This document shows, piece by piece, positions 52,252 through 61,404 of a stretch of DNA of 64,000 bases (position 1 is its first letter; each line of letters starts with the position of its first letter). A program made the position numbers and the translations under genes. The stretch is taken from contig JAFQGD010000064.1 in assembly GCA_017398355.1 (NCBI GenBank), positions 1-64,000 of the forward strand, read 5' to 3'. A model generated the notes under the pieces. That model was not told the origin of the DNA. It made no database searches and saw only the letters and a list, made by a program, of their open reading frames with translations. This DNA is from Akkermansia sp. (GTDB taxonomy: Bacteria; Verrucomicrobiota; Verrucomicrobiia; Verrucomicrobiales; Akkermansiaceae).

Positions 52252-53307
52252 CTAGTGTTTTTTGTTATTGCATGGTAATTTTATTCCAAATATCCGGATA
52301 AATATCCTATCCTCTCTGATTTGAAAAACCAACAGAGGGATTCCCAAAAAGGAGAAGCAAACTTTTTCTGGACGTGCGTAGAAAAAAAGTTTAAATAATT
52401 TTATAGAAGAAATAAGCCAAGCCGTCTCTAAGACATATGAGCGCGTTAAACCTTGTTCTCGAGCTATTTTGTATGAGCGTTTCTTCAAACTTTCATGCAT
52501 ATATTTAGGTGTATACTCTAAAGCACACCAGGCATATGTTTGGAGCAGATAAAGTTCAAACCTAGTAGGAGATGTTTCACCAAAAACAGCGGGAAGGCCT
52601 TTCGTTCGATAAATGTTGAATATGCGCTGCAAAACATCGAGATGTTCGGCACCTCGTTCCGAGATGTCGTGCATAGTACTCTCATCTCTCTGCCAATAGT
52701 AATACAATCGCTCTTTCAAATAATAAATTCCGCGAGCGTAGGGGGCAATAGTGAAATAAAAAAATGCATCTTCATATCTTATTCCTTCTGCAAATTTACC
52801 TCCTAGCGCCATCACAAAACTTTTTCGCCACAATTTTGTCACAAAATAACAGTTTGTCTTTTGAATCAAAGCTGGACAAACTCGCTGCATGCCGGAAAAG
52901 GTAGGATGATGGTATGCACAATCACGGACTAAACCATTTCCGACACTTTCGCATTCGCAGCTAATAATATCCACATCATCTCGCGTGTACGTTAATAATT
53001 TTTCATACATATCAGGCGAAATGTAATCATCACTATCTACACCCGTAATCCATTCTCCACGCGCAATTCTCAAAGCAGCATTTCGCGCAACTCCCTGCCC
53101 TAAATTATTTTGGGTAATGAGAGTGATACGAGAATCCTTTGCTGCATATTTGCGTAAGATATTTGAGCTATCATCAGTCGAACCATCATCAACACAAATG
53201 ATGTCAAGATTCGTATACGTTTGAGAACAAACACTATCCAAACAACGTCGTAAGTATGAATCCGTGTTGTATACGGGTATGATGACTGTTAACAAAGGGG
53301 TGTTCAC
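52252..53307 (-). CDS. GT2 glycosyltransferase
   Basis: 351 residues: LTVIIPVYNTDSYLRRCLDS, VDDGSTDDSSNIL, catalytic GVDSDDYISPDMYEK, GIRYEDAFFYFTIAPYAR. Shorter C-terminal part than its neighbours, ending in a hydrophobic and basic stretch (VCFSFLGIPLLVFQIRED). It starts 14 bases before the previous gene's end region on the same strand and belongs to the leftward operon. AT-rich. Confidence 0.92.
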   Translation of the reverse strand: MNTPLLTVIIPVYNTDSYLRRCLDSVCSQTYTNLDIICVDDGSTDDSSNILRKYAAKDSRITLITQNNLGQGVARNAALRIARGEWITGVDSDDYISPDMYEKLLTYTRDDVDIISCECESVGNGLVRDCAYHHPTFSGMQRVCPALIQKTNCYFVTKLWRKSFVMALGGKFAEGIRYEDAFFYFTIAPYARGIYYLKERLYYYWQRDESTMHDISERGAEHLDVLQRIFNIYRTKGLPAVFGETSPTRFELYLLQTYAWCALEYTPKYMHESLKKRSYKIAREQGLTRSYVLETAWLISSIKLFKLFFYARPEKVCFSFLGIPLLVFQIREDRIFIRIFGIKLPCNNKKH

Positions 53308-53320
53308 TTTATTTCTAAGA

Positions 53321-54493
53321 CTAGTAATAATGCTTTTTCATAAGAGCACGGCAAGCGCGGACTTGTTCGTGCAACATTTTCGTTTGCCGTTGTTTTACAG
53401 CACGGGATTTTCCCCAAGAGAAGAATGTTTTAAGTTTAGCCAAGCGGTATCGGCGCAACAAGTTTGGATATTCAGCATTGGCTTTATCTCTTGCAAGATT
53501 TTCCTGATGAGCCACCCACTCTTTCTCGCTTGGAGTTTCCGCAACGATGCGTAAAGCAACACATCGCTCAGCAGGAGAAAAGTACTTCCATGTAAATGAT
53601 GCATCCTGAAAAAAGGGGCGAAGCTGCAAGCGAAATCCTGCACAGAATTTTTCCTTATATTGTGGCAAGATGCGCACATAGGCCCAGATATTAGCGTTAA
53701 AAAGGTGGAATCCCCATGCTTCTTTGTGTTTAGGTAATAGATGATAACGTTGCATCACTTCATTGGCCAAACAAGACATATCAAGCGTAGCCATCGCTTG
53801 CTTTCCAACAGCACAACCGGACGAGTTTTGGTCAGGCTCAACACGATAATGCAGTAGAGGTTCCTTCACGATGCTTATACGCCGGGCACAAGCTAAAATC
53901 TCCATCATGAAGGGCAAATCCTGATAGGTGGCACCTGCTGTTTCGATGAATGGGACTGCTCGCAACAGCTCGGTCTCATACAAACAACTCCATATACTAG
54001 GCATATGGATAAGAATTGGTTCCCACTCCGTTGCTTTGAATACAGCGTCCGGAGCATCTCGCAAATCAGCTACCGGTTCCGTATAAAGAACATTTCGCTT
54101 CTTGCCCCGCACACACGAATTGTACTTCCAGAACATGCATTTTACCACATCTGCCTTGGCATCAATGGCTCGCTTATAGAGCTTCTCATACATATCCGGC
54201 TCAATCCAGTCATCGGATTCCACGATGCCGATGTAGGGGGCTCGGGCGGCAGCGATGCCGATGTTCACGGCTTTGCCGTAGCCGCCGTTGGGCTGGTGTA
54301 TAGCAACCACGCGCGGGTCTTGAGCGGCGTAGGCATCTACCATGGCGGGGCAGGCATCCGGCGAGCCATCATCCACCAAGATGATTTCGATATCGTCAAG
54401 CGTCTGCGCAATGATGGAATCCACACACTGGCGCAGGTATTTCTCCACCTTGTAGATGGGGACGATTACGCTTACTTTTGGGTGCTCACTCAT
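53321..54493 (-). CDS. GT2 glycosyltransferase
   Basis: About 390 residues. VSVIVPIYKVEKYLRQCVDS, ILVDDGSPDACPAMVDAYAA, and catalytic GIVESDDWIEPDMYEK show GT2. Its first 115 residues are nearly identical in pattern to the rightward gene at 58849 (YAAQDPRVVAIHQPNGGYGKAV). The tail is AKLKTFFSWGKSRAVKQRQT. Start at MSEHPKVS (54493), overlapping the end of the GT32-like gene (ATGA). Higher GC than the genes after it. Confidence 0.92.
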   Translation of the reverse strand: MSEHPKVSVIVPIYKVEKYLRQCVDSIIAQTLDDIEIILVDDGSPDACPAMVDAYAAQDPRVVAIHQPNGGYGKAVNIGIAAARAPYIGIVESDDWIEPDMYEKLYKRAIDAKADVVKCMFWKYNSCVRGKKRNVLYTEPVADLRDAPDAVFKATEWEPILIHMPSIWSCLYETELLRAVPFIETAGATYQDLPFMMEILACARRISIVKEPLLHYRVEPDQNSSGCAVGKQAMATLDMSCLANEVMQRYHLLPKHKEAWGFHLFNANIWAYVRILPQYKEKFCAGFRLQLRPFFQDASFTWKYFSPAERCVALRIVAETPSEKEWVAHQENLARDKANAEYPNLLRRYRLAKLKTFFSWGKSRAVKQRQTKMLHEQVRACRALMKKHYY

Positions 54494-55392
54494 ACTGCCC
54501 TGACTTTCTTTTCTTTCCTTTTCCGAGTAAGTGGTATACACCCTAATAATCTGCCACAATCATTCGAGACAGACAGAAAAGGGATAAAACCAAACAAATA
54601 ATATCGGCTCATCCCTTGTTGTTCTTTTACAGAAAGTAAGCGAATGCCGCCCACACGATATTGCGTAACGCTACGGTTTATTACAGAAGTGCTAAAATCG
54701 TATTCCGGTATGTGTTTGTGATGGAGAAAATAATCAAACTCCGGATTTAACCAACTACCCCCCCACCAATGAATGGCATAGGTGCGGGATGTGATACAAC
54801 CGGGAGAATATTCTGTCTCATAAGCCCATGGATAAAAATAATCAGAAGGGTAGAGTGTAATACCTTGGTGACAGACTGGTTCAGGACTGTATTTATAGGC
54901 TAAACCGAAGCGAGTGCGCAAGACATGCGTGAGGATATCAGGTATTGTGTAGAGGTTTGATTCCCAAATATCATTGTGGTAAAAAGCGAGCATTTCCGCT
55001 AGCAGTTGGTGATGAGCGACAGCACCACAAATACTCATATTGACGACGTGCGGATTTTCCCACCCCAGGAACAATTCAGCCCCTTCTAACAATGGAGAAA
55101 AATCCCGTTCCAAAGTCATATCTGTGTCCAAATACACGCCCCCGTGTGTATGCAACACCTTACAGCGCACATAATCTGCCACAAAAGCCCACATCCCCCG
55201 TTCATATACAGCGCGTAACCATGCACACTCTGACAACTCTTTCTCAAAATCAAACCACGGTGTACGTTCCTTCCCTATGTGTATAATCTCCCAATCCGAT
55301 GCCATCTCGCGCTGCCAGTTGCGCAGACACATCTGCGCACTGGCGGGGATTTTATCCCCAAACCATACATAGAATATGCGGTGTGGTATCAT
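54490..55392 (-). CDS. GT32-like glycosyltransferase (DXD sugar-binding)
   Basis: About 300 residues starting MIPHRIFYVWFGDKIP, the usual GT32/Gly_transf_sug N-terminus. The donor site is GGVYLDTDMTLERDFSPLLE with the DTD motif, and the C-terminal HWWGGSWLNPEFDYF is typical of this capsule group. Start at 55392 overlaps the GT8 stop (ATGA). A hydrophobic C-terminus (YYLFGFIPFLSV) may touch the membrane. Confidence 0.88.
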   Translation of the reverse strand: MIPHRIFYVWFGDKIPASAQMCLRNWQREMASDWEIIHIGKERTPWFDFEKELSECAWLRAVYERGMWAFVADYVRCKVLHTHGGVYLDTDMTLERDFSPLLEGAELFLGWENPHVVNMSICGAVAHHQLLAEMLAFYHNDIWESNLYTIPDILTHVLRTRFGLAYKYSPEPVCHQGITLYPSDYFYPWAYETEYSPGCITSRTYAIHWWGGSWLNPEFDYFLHHKHIPEYDFSTSVINRSVTQYRVGGIRLLSVKEQQGMSRYYLFGFIPFLSVSNDCGRLLGCIPLTRKRKEKKVRAV

Positions 55393-56417
55393 ACGGCCTG
55401 AGAGGGGATGGTTCTTTGCAGTGCTTTTAATTTGCGTACTATATAGCTGTTTTGTTTTCCCTGACCAACAAGCCACAGAACAAGGCGAATGAAGAGGGAA
55501 CGGCGCAGCTTGACGGATGCATCCAGCAGCGTAGCCAAGACCTCTTGCTGATGAGACAATTCATTTTCCAAAAGCCCTCGCTGAAAACGTGCAGCAAAAG
55601 GAGTTTGAGCAATGCAATCCCGGTACGCAGCTGCCCACGGACAACGTACGGAAAGCCATGGGCGCATACGATTTCCCCCGGTAAAATGCAAGATATACGG
55701 TTGCTCAGCGTGTTGTACTCCTAATTGCCAGTCAACATCAACCACAGCATTCCATTTATGCTCCAACGGGCGATAGCCGGAAACACACATCAGGTTCAAT
55801 ACGTCCTGATCCGGGCACTCCAACATCTGCGCCAACTGCTGTGTTTTTTCAAATAGTCGTTGCTCCCAACCGAGTTGTCGCATTGCTTCGCAGTTCAATA
55901 GCAAGACGCCTGCGTTAAAATATGTATGCGTTTGAGGTAATCCCACTTTCTGCTTCAATTGCCTCCCCCATTTCTGCAAAGGCGCGGCACTACCACCCGT
56001 AGGCATGAGCTCATAACGATACGGTACCGCACCCAGCGGGTAATCCCCCAATTCTGTGTCGTATAGTTCCCCTACATCCCCGCATACCAATATATCGCAA
56101 TCCAAATACAACGCTTTTTTCTCGCTTGGATGCAAGCCCGGAATTAGGTATCGGTAATACGTCTTGCGCGAAAAGTGGCCTATATCCGGTAGTCCTTCAA
56201 AGCGAGATTCATCTACCGGCAAAAAGTCCAACACGCTTGAGGGGGCAAGCTTTTGTACCATTTCACAGAGCAAATTCTGTGTCTCTAGCTTTAGCCCCCC
56301 ATCTAATACATAAAAGTGTATGTCCCTAGATGTGTGTTGCAGCACCGAGTGCAATACGCCCGCTAGACAGGTAGCGTATTGTTCGTCTGCTATCAAATAT
56401 ATGGGGATTGTAGTCAT
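55389..56417 (-). CDS. GT8-family glycosyltransferase
   Basis: 342 residues with GT8 marks: IYLIADEQYATCLAGVLHSV at the start, the metal-binding ALYLDCDILVCGDVGELYD with DCD, YFNAGVLLLNCEAMRQ, and CPDQDVLNLMC, then HKWNAVVDVDWQ and the His in YILHFTGGNRMRPW. Retaining enzyme, usually for galactose or glucose. Its start is 24 bases after the previous gene. Confidence 0.92.
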   Translation of the reverse strand: MTTIPIYLIADEQYATCLAGVLHSVLQHTSRDIHFYVLDGGLKLETQNLLCEMVQKLAPSSVLDFLPVDESRFEGLPDIGHFSRKTYYRYLIPGLHPSEKKALYLDCDILVCGDVGELYDTELGDYPLGAVPYRYELMPTGGSAAPLQKWGRQLKQKVGLPQTHTYFNAGVLLLNCEAMRQLGWEQRLFEKTQQLAQMLECPDQDVLNLMCVSGYRPLEHKWNAVVDVDWQLGVQHAEQPYILHFTGGNRMRPWLSVRCPWAAAYRDCIAQTPFAARFQRGLLENELSHQQEVLATLLDASVKLRRSLFIRLVLWLVGQGKQNSYIVRKLKALQRTIPSQAV

Positions 56418-56441
56418 ATAAACACGATTTCTCCATCATTA

Positions 56442-57407
56442 TCAACCGCCACTACGCAACAACTTCATGTAGCGCAACCATCGCGTTATTTTATGCCCTC
56501 GGAATTGCAAGCATCCCAATGCATCTAGCTGCCTGAGTACAGTGGAAAACTCGCGCCAAAGAGGCGGTTGACTTTTTTGTGGGCTACGCCGTATACGATT
56601 TAACACCTGCTTGAGAATGTCCGGGAATATTTCGCGCAGCACATGTTCTCGATCTTCCTCAGGCGCTTCTTTGCACGCATCCCATACATCTGCCAATCCC
56701 AATCCATAGTCCGCAATATGCTCAGGCAAAAAGGGTCTCGTCATAATACTCTCCCGGTTATCGGTATAGTAATACAAAAGCTCTTGCATAATGACCGCCT
56801 TTGGCCTGCGCAAAAGAACTTTCACTATATAAGGGTAATCCTCAAACAAAATAGGGGCAAAACTTAATCCGTCCAACACTTCTCGCTTGTATAACATTGT
56901 GCACGCAGAACACTGTATCGCCCAACGCCCCCGCCGCCGCCTATACTGCAACGGATTTGTTACAACTTTGTGTTTCCACTGGTGATGCTGCACCTCTGCC
57001 AATAGAGGCGGTTCAAAATCCTCTGCAACCTTTTCGTATCTGTATGCTACGACATCAGCATCATGCTGTATTGATAAAGCCCTCGTGGCTTCCAATAATT
57101 GAGGATGAATACTATCATCTGCATCCAAAAAGGATATATACTTCCCGCGCGCATGGGCCATCCCCATATTCCTAGCTCCCGACAACCCTCCGTTGGTTCG
57201 ACGTGAAAGAACGCGTATCCTCTCATCGTTCCCAGCGTATTCCGCTAGTAGCTTCGCGCACCCATCGGGCGAATTATCATCTACACACAGCAGCTCCCAG
57301 TTGCTATATGTCTGCGCGATGACACTATCCACACACCTCCGCAGATACCGTTCTACATTGTAAATCGGTACAATTACGCTTACCTCCGGTGTCATTGGCT
57401 TGGACAT
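56442..57407 (-). CDS. GT2 glycosyltransferase, first gene of the leftward operon
   Basis: 321 residues: VSVIVPIYNVERYLRRCVDS, LLCVDDNSPDGCAKLLAEYA, catalytic FLDADDSIHPQLLEA and ILFEDYPYIVKVLLRRPKAV. It is first in the leftward operon and is driven by the promoter at 57465-57493 with its embedded palindrome. Confidence 0.92.
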   Translation of the reverse strand: MSKPMTPEVSVIVPIYNVERYLRRCVDSVIAQTYSNWELLCVDDNSPDGCAKLLAEYAGNDERIRVLSRRTNGGLSGARNMGMAHARGKYISFLDADDSIHPQLLEATRALSIQHDADVVAYRYEKVAEDFEPPLLAEVQHHQWKHKVVTNPLQYRRRRGRWAIQCSACTMLYKREVLDGLSFAPILFEDYPYIVKVLLRRPKAVIMQELLYYYTDNRESIMTRPFLPEHIADYGLGLADVWDACKEAPEEDREHVLREIFPDILKQVLNRIRRSPQKSQPPLWREFSTVLRQLDALGCLQFRGHKITRWLRYMKLLRSGG

Positions 57408-57464
57408 GAATAATCAGGATGCGTTCTAACCTGCGCTTACCTCTGCGGTAACCCTACGTTGTCC

Positions 57465-57493
57465 AGTATATCGCATTTCAAATGCGATAACAC
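57465..57493 (-). promoter_or_regulatory. Leftward GT-operon promoter with operator site 1
   Basis: On the minus strand TATACT (57470-57465) is the -10 box and TGTGTT lies 17 bp upstream as a weak -35. The spacer holds the palindrome TATCGCATTT-C-AAATGCGATA (57469-57489). Confidence 0.65.
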
Positions 57494-57622
57494 ATTTGGC
57501 TTTCATTTCCAATGAGCTGTGCAATAAACGGTGAAGATTTCTACCCGACTACCCAAAAAAAACACAGTATCGACCAACTCCCTTATTCTCCCAAATTTCT
57601 CAATAAAATTTAACTTTTTTCT

Positions 57623-57651
57623 TGTATATCGCATTTGAAATGCGATATACT
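57623..57651 (+). promoter_or_regulatory. Rightward GT-operon promoter with operator site 2
   Basis: TTGTAT (57623-57628), 17-bp spacer, TATACT (57646-57651). A perfect 27-bp palindrome covers it: arm GTATATCGCATTT (57624-57636), centre G, inverse arm to 57650. The arm matches site 1, with centres 158 bp apart. The rest of the gap 57408-57713 holds nothing else I can name. Confidence 0.75.
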
Positions 57652-57713
57652 CCATCAGTAGTGCGAACCAGAGCTGAAGACAAAAGAGAGACAGCTTATT
57701 ATCGCCAAACGCT

Positions 57714-58796
57714 ATGCCAACCGATACACAGCCTGCGCTCAGCATCATCGTACCCGTGTACAACAGCGGGGCGTATCTGCGCACCTGTATAGAAAGCTTG
57801 AAAGCTCAGGATTGTGGAGAAGAGCTGGAGTTCATCTGCGTGAACGACGGTTCCACCGACAGCTCATCTCGGGAATTGGAAGCTTGGGCAGCATGCGACT
57901 CCCGCGTGCGGGTGCTGCACCAAGCCAATGGGGGCTATGGCAAAGCCATGAATACAGGCTTGGCCGCCGCGCGGGGGGCATACATCGGCATCGTAGAGCC
58001 GGATGATTGGGTAGCCCCCCACATGTACCGCACCCTGCTCAAATGGACGAAACACACGCAGGCAGATATCATCAAAGGGGCCTACAGCGAAGAAGGCTGC
58101 GGCCACAAGCGTGTGGATGCTCGCTTCCGGAGCTTAAAAGATGGCGCCACCTTTGCCCCATTGGATTATCCGGAGTTTTTGTTGGGCTCGCCTTGCATCT
58201 GGACCGCCATCTACCGCAAAGAGATGATTGATGCGGCTCATATCCGTTTCAACGAAACCCCCGGAGCCTCCTACCAGGATTTTGGTTTCTTCATGCGCAC
58301 TTGGGCGGCGGCAAATAGCATCACCATCACCCACAAGATACTCTACCACTACCGCAAAAACAACCCCACTTCCAGCATCCGCCGCCAAGAAGAAGGCGCG
58401 TGGGCGCTTTTGCAGGAAATCGCCGACACGCAGGACCTGTTCGACTCCCTCGCCGATACAGAGGCCAGCAAGCGCTCACTTTTGCTGCGCCGCGTTTTTC
58501 ACTCCATGGTGGCAGATTATAAATCCCGCGTGAATGAAACCCTCATTGGTTGGTTGCGTGAATGCTCACAAATCCTGCGTCGCCTTGCCCCTATCGACAA
58601 GTTGATGCCGCAATACTTCACCCGCCACGAGTGGCACGACCTCGTCATCCTCTACACCCGCCCCGGTAGCTACCCCAAAGCTCGCAAAATGGGCGCCTCT
58701 GTCCTGCAACGCATCTTCTCCATCCGCTCCGAGGCCGGGCGCCGCTATGTGCGCTTCCTTGGCGGCAAGTTCAAAATCGGGAAGAAAAGTTCCTAA
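57714..58796 (+). CDS. GT2 glycosyltransferase, first gene of the rightward operon
   Basis: 360 residues: LSIIVPVYNSGAYLRTCIES, FICVNDGSTDSSSRELEAWA, GGYGKAMNTGLAAARGAYIG, catalytic IVEPDDWVAPHMYRT, and the acceptor region ETPGASYQDFGFFMRTWAAA. A basic tail (KFKIGKKSS) ends it. It is transcribed from the promoter at 57623-57651. Confidence 0.92.
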   Translation: MPTDTQPALSIIVPVYNSGAYLRTCIESLKAQDCGEELEFICVNDGSTDSSSRELEAWAACDSRVRVLHQANGGYGKAMNTGLAAARGAYIGIVEPDDWVAPHMYRTLLKWTKHTQADIIKGAYSEEGCGHKRVDARFRSLKDGATFAPLDYPEFLLGSPCIWTAIYRKEMIDAAHIRFNETPGASYQDFGFFMRTWAAANSITITHKILYHYRKNNPTSSIRRQEEGAWALLQEIADTQDLFDSLADTEASKRSLLLRRVFHSMVADYKSRVNETLIGWLRECSQILRRLAPIDKLMPQYFTRHEWHDLVILYTRPGSYPKARKMGASVLQRIFSIRSEAGRRYVRFLGGKFKIGKKSS

Positions 58797-58848
58797 CCCC
58801 ACCCCGATTCTCCCCCCCCCTCTCTCCACCACGCAACGAAGACACATC

Positions 58849-59841
58849 ATGCCCCACAAGCAAACAGCGCCCCAAGTGAGTGTGGTTGTCCCCATCTACA
58901 AGGTGGAGAAATACCTGCGCCAGTGTGTGGATTCCATCCTCGCGCAAACCCTTGCGGATATTGAAATCATCCTAGTGGATGATGGCTCCCCGGATGCATG
59001 CCCCGCCATCGTAGATGAATACGCTGCCCAAGACCCGCGCATCATCGCCATTCACCAGCCCAACGGTGGCTATGGCAAGGCGGTCAACACCGGAGTGGCC
59101 CGTGCCTCTGCCCCCTATATTGGTATCATTGAATCCGATGATTGGGTGGAGCCGGATATGTATGGAGTGTTGCTGAAAGAGGCGCAGAGGCATGATGCAG
59201 ATATTGCCAAATGCTGGTTCTACGATTTTTTGGACACGCCGAACAAATCACACACAAAGCCCTTTCCGCAGCAGCAGCCCCCACCGGAAGGGGTGGCTTT
59301 CACCATCACAGCATGTCCCCGGTTGCTCTACTATCACCCCAGTATTTGGACGTGTTTGTACAAGGCGGATTTTCTCCGGCAGCATGGCATCCGCATGCAG
59401 GAAATGGCCGGCTCCGGCTGGACGGATAACCCCTTCCAGGTGCAAACCCTCTGCCTCGCACAAAAAATCGTCTTCATCAACAAGCCATATTATCATTGGC
59501 GGCGGGTGAATGAAAGAGAAGCAGATGCTTTGAACGACTACCGCATTCCTTTCGAGCGCTGCGATTTTATTCATGCTTGGCTCAAGCAACAAGGCATACA
59601 AGATGCAAGCATCCTAGCCAATCTGTACGCGCGCGAGCTCAACTATGTGCTCATCGTTTCGCACATGCGCCGTATCGCGGATAAATCAGACTGCTGCAGG
59701 CGCATGAAGGCGCTGTGCCAAAGGATGAAGCCTGAGATTCTGAAACAAGCCCCCCTCAACCGCAAAACCCGCAAGGCATATAGGCTCTGCTCGCTTTCTC
59801 CTGCCTTGTTTCTTTTTACCCGCCGCCTTTCTATGAAGTAA
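58849..59841 (+). CDS. GT2 glycosyltransferase
   Basis: About 330 residues: VSVVVPIYKVEKYLRQCVDS, IILVDDGSPDACPAIVDEYA, catalytic IIESDDWVEPDMYGV. Its first 115 residues closely match the leftward gene at 53321, while the rest differs. Start at MPHKQTAPQVS (58849), 52 bases after the previous stop. Rightward operon. Confidence 0.92.
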   Translation: MPHKQTAPQVSVVVPIYKVEKYLRQCVDSILAQTLADIEIILVDDGSPDACPAIVDEYAAQDPRIIAIHQPNGGYGKAVNTGVARASAPYIGIIESDDWVEPDMYGVLLKEAQRHDADIAKCWFYDFLDTPNKSHTKPFPQQQPPPEGVAFTITACPRLLYYHPSIWTCLYKADFLRQHGIRMQEMAGSGWTDNPFQVQTLCLAQKIVFINKPYYHWRRVNEREADALNDYRIPFERCDFIHAWLKQQGIQDASILANLYARELNYVLIVSHMRRIADKSDCCRRMKALCQRMKPEILKQAPLNRKTRKAYRLCSLSPALFLFTRRLSMK

Positions 59842-59929
59842 CCTCTACCACACATTCCATAAGCATCCCTCATGCTCCGAATTACAAAATAAACAAATCA
59901 ATCAAAACCATTATATCCCCTCAAACGAC

Positions 59930-61339
59930 ATGACCAAAATTCTCTATTACAACTATGTAAATTTCTGGCAGGAAAAAGGTGGCGGCGGTGTATCTATTTA
60001 TCAAAAAAATCTTCTTGACCACTTTTGCAAGAGAGATGATTTCAACGTCAGCTTTCTGAGTGCCGGCACTCGGTACAACCTGACAACAAAAAAAGTATAC
60101 ATCAGGCGTAGTCTGACCCAATACCCCGGATGCAAATGCTACGAACTCATCAATTCACCCGTCATTGCACCTGCTTGGAAAGCATTTAATAATCTGACGA
60201 ATTTCTTCAACAAGGATGATAAGCGTGTACTCAACACTCTTATTGACTTTATCAAAAAGCAAGGTGGATACGATATTCTTCACTTCAACAACATAGAAGG
60301 TCTACCCCTGAATGTGCTGGAAATCAAAAAAGCATTTCCAAACATGAAGATTGTCTTCTCTCTTCACAACTATGTATTCTTCTGCCCAACAGCGCAGTTA
60401 TTCCATAACAGGAGATTCTGCGTATGTGACACTAAAGACAGGTGGAACGACTGCCAGAACTGTTATGTGATGCAACCCATCACCAAAAAAGAGCTTATTA
60501 AAAACTGCGAAGGGATTGTCCCCACTAAACTGCTCTCTTCTATCTTTAAAAAAATATGTAGAACGTTTTTCTATAAGAAAAACCCCATTCCGTATTCACC
60601 CACCATGGTAACCCCCCGTGAGCTCATAGACAACTATCCGCAGCTCATCGTGGAAGAAGCCAATAAATATGTAGATGTTTTCATCTCGGTTTCCCGACGT
60701 GTCAAGGAGATTGCAACATCTTACGGTATCGACGAATCGCGAAATAAAGTGCTCTACATTGGCACCAAGTTTGCAGAAATTCAAGAAGGCAAACAAAAGT
60801 ACGCGCCAAGTAAAGATAAATTAACTGCAGCATACCTTGGTTATGCCCGCATTGATAAGGGATTCTATTTCCTTTTGGAAGGCTTGCGTCAACTCCCTCC
60901 CGAGCAAGCAAGCAAACTTCATATCAAGCTCTGTGCCGCTGGTTTGCCGGCTCATGATGCAGATGAAATCCGCTCCCTCGCACCCAAATTCGCCGGGGTC
61001 GACATTATTAATGGATTCACCCACGAAAATTTACCTGAAGTTCTCAAAGATGTTAATCTCGGCATTGTGCCGGTTGTCTGGGAAGACAACCTCCCGCAAG
61101 TTGCCATTGAAATGGTGTCGCAAGGCATTCCCATTCTGTGTAGTTCGGCAGGTGGTGCTTCTGAACTCAGCACAGCAGAACACTTTAAGTTCATGGCAAA
61201 CTCCATCCCTGATTTCCTTGATAAATTCAAGTATTTCCTCGATCATCCCGATACTGTCTACTCTTATTGGGAAGGCCACGATAAACTGAAAACAATGAAG
61301 GAACATGCGCAAGAATTGCTTGATGTCTATAAATCTTAA
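59930..61339 (+). CDS. GT4-family glycosyltransferase
   Basis: 469 residues of the GT-B fold: an N-terminal half with KILYYNYVNFWQEKGGGGVS and FSLHNYVFFCPTAQLFHNRR, including a Cys-rich insert (FCVCDTKDRWNDCQNC), and a C-terminal half with YLGYARIDKGFYFLLEGL and EVLKDVNLGIVPVVWEDN, ending with the donor-binding EMVSQGIPILCSSAGGASEL. A retaining transferase for the same glycan. AT-richer than the gene before it. Confidence 0.92.
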   Translation: MTKILYYNYVNFWQEKGGGGVSIYQKNLLDHFCKRDDFNVSFLSAGTRYNLTTKKVYIRRSLTQYPGCKCYELINSPVIAPAWKAFNNLTNFFNKDDKRVLNTLIDFIKKQGGYDILHFNNIEGLPLNVLEIKKAFPNMKIVFSLHNYVFFCPTAQLFHNRRFCVCDTKDRWNDCQNCYVMQPITKKELIKNCEGIVPTKLLSSIFKKICRTFFYKKNPIPYSPTMVTPRELIDNYPQLIVEEANKYVDVFISVSRRVKEIATSYGIDESRNKVLYIGTKFAEIQEGKQKYAPSKDKLTAAYLGYARIDKGFYFLLEGLRQLPPEQASKLHIKLCAAGLPAHDADEIRSLAPKFAGVDIINGFTHENLPEVLKDVNLGIVPVVWEDNLPQVAIEMVSQGIPILCSSAGGASELSTAEHFKFMANSIPDFLDKFKYFLDHPDTVYSYWEGHDKLKTMKEHAQELLDVYKS

Positions 61340-61404
61340 CTTCTGACATTTCTATAGATTCAAGTTCCCGCCACTCAACAACCATTTAAACAAAGCTTAC
61401 TACT

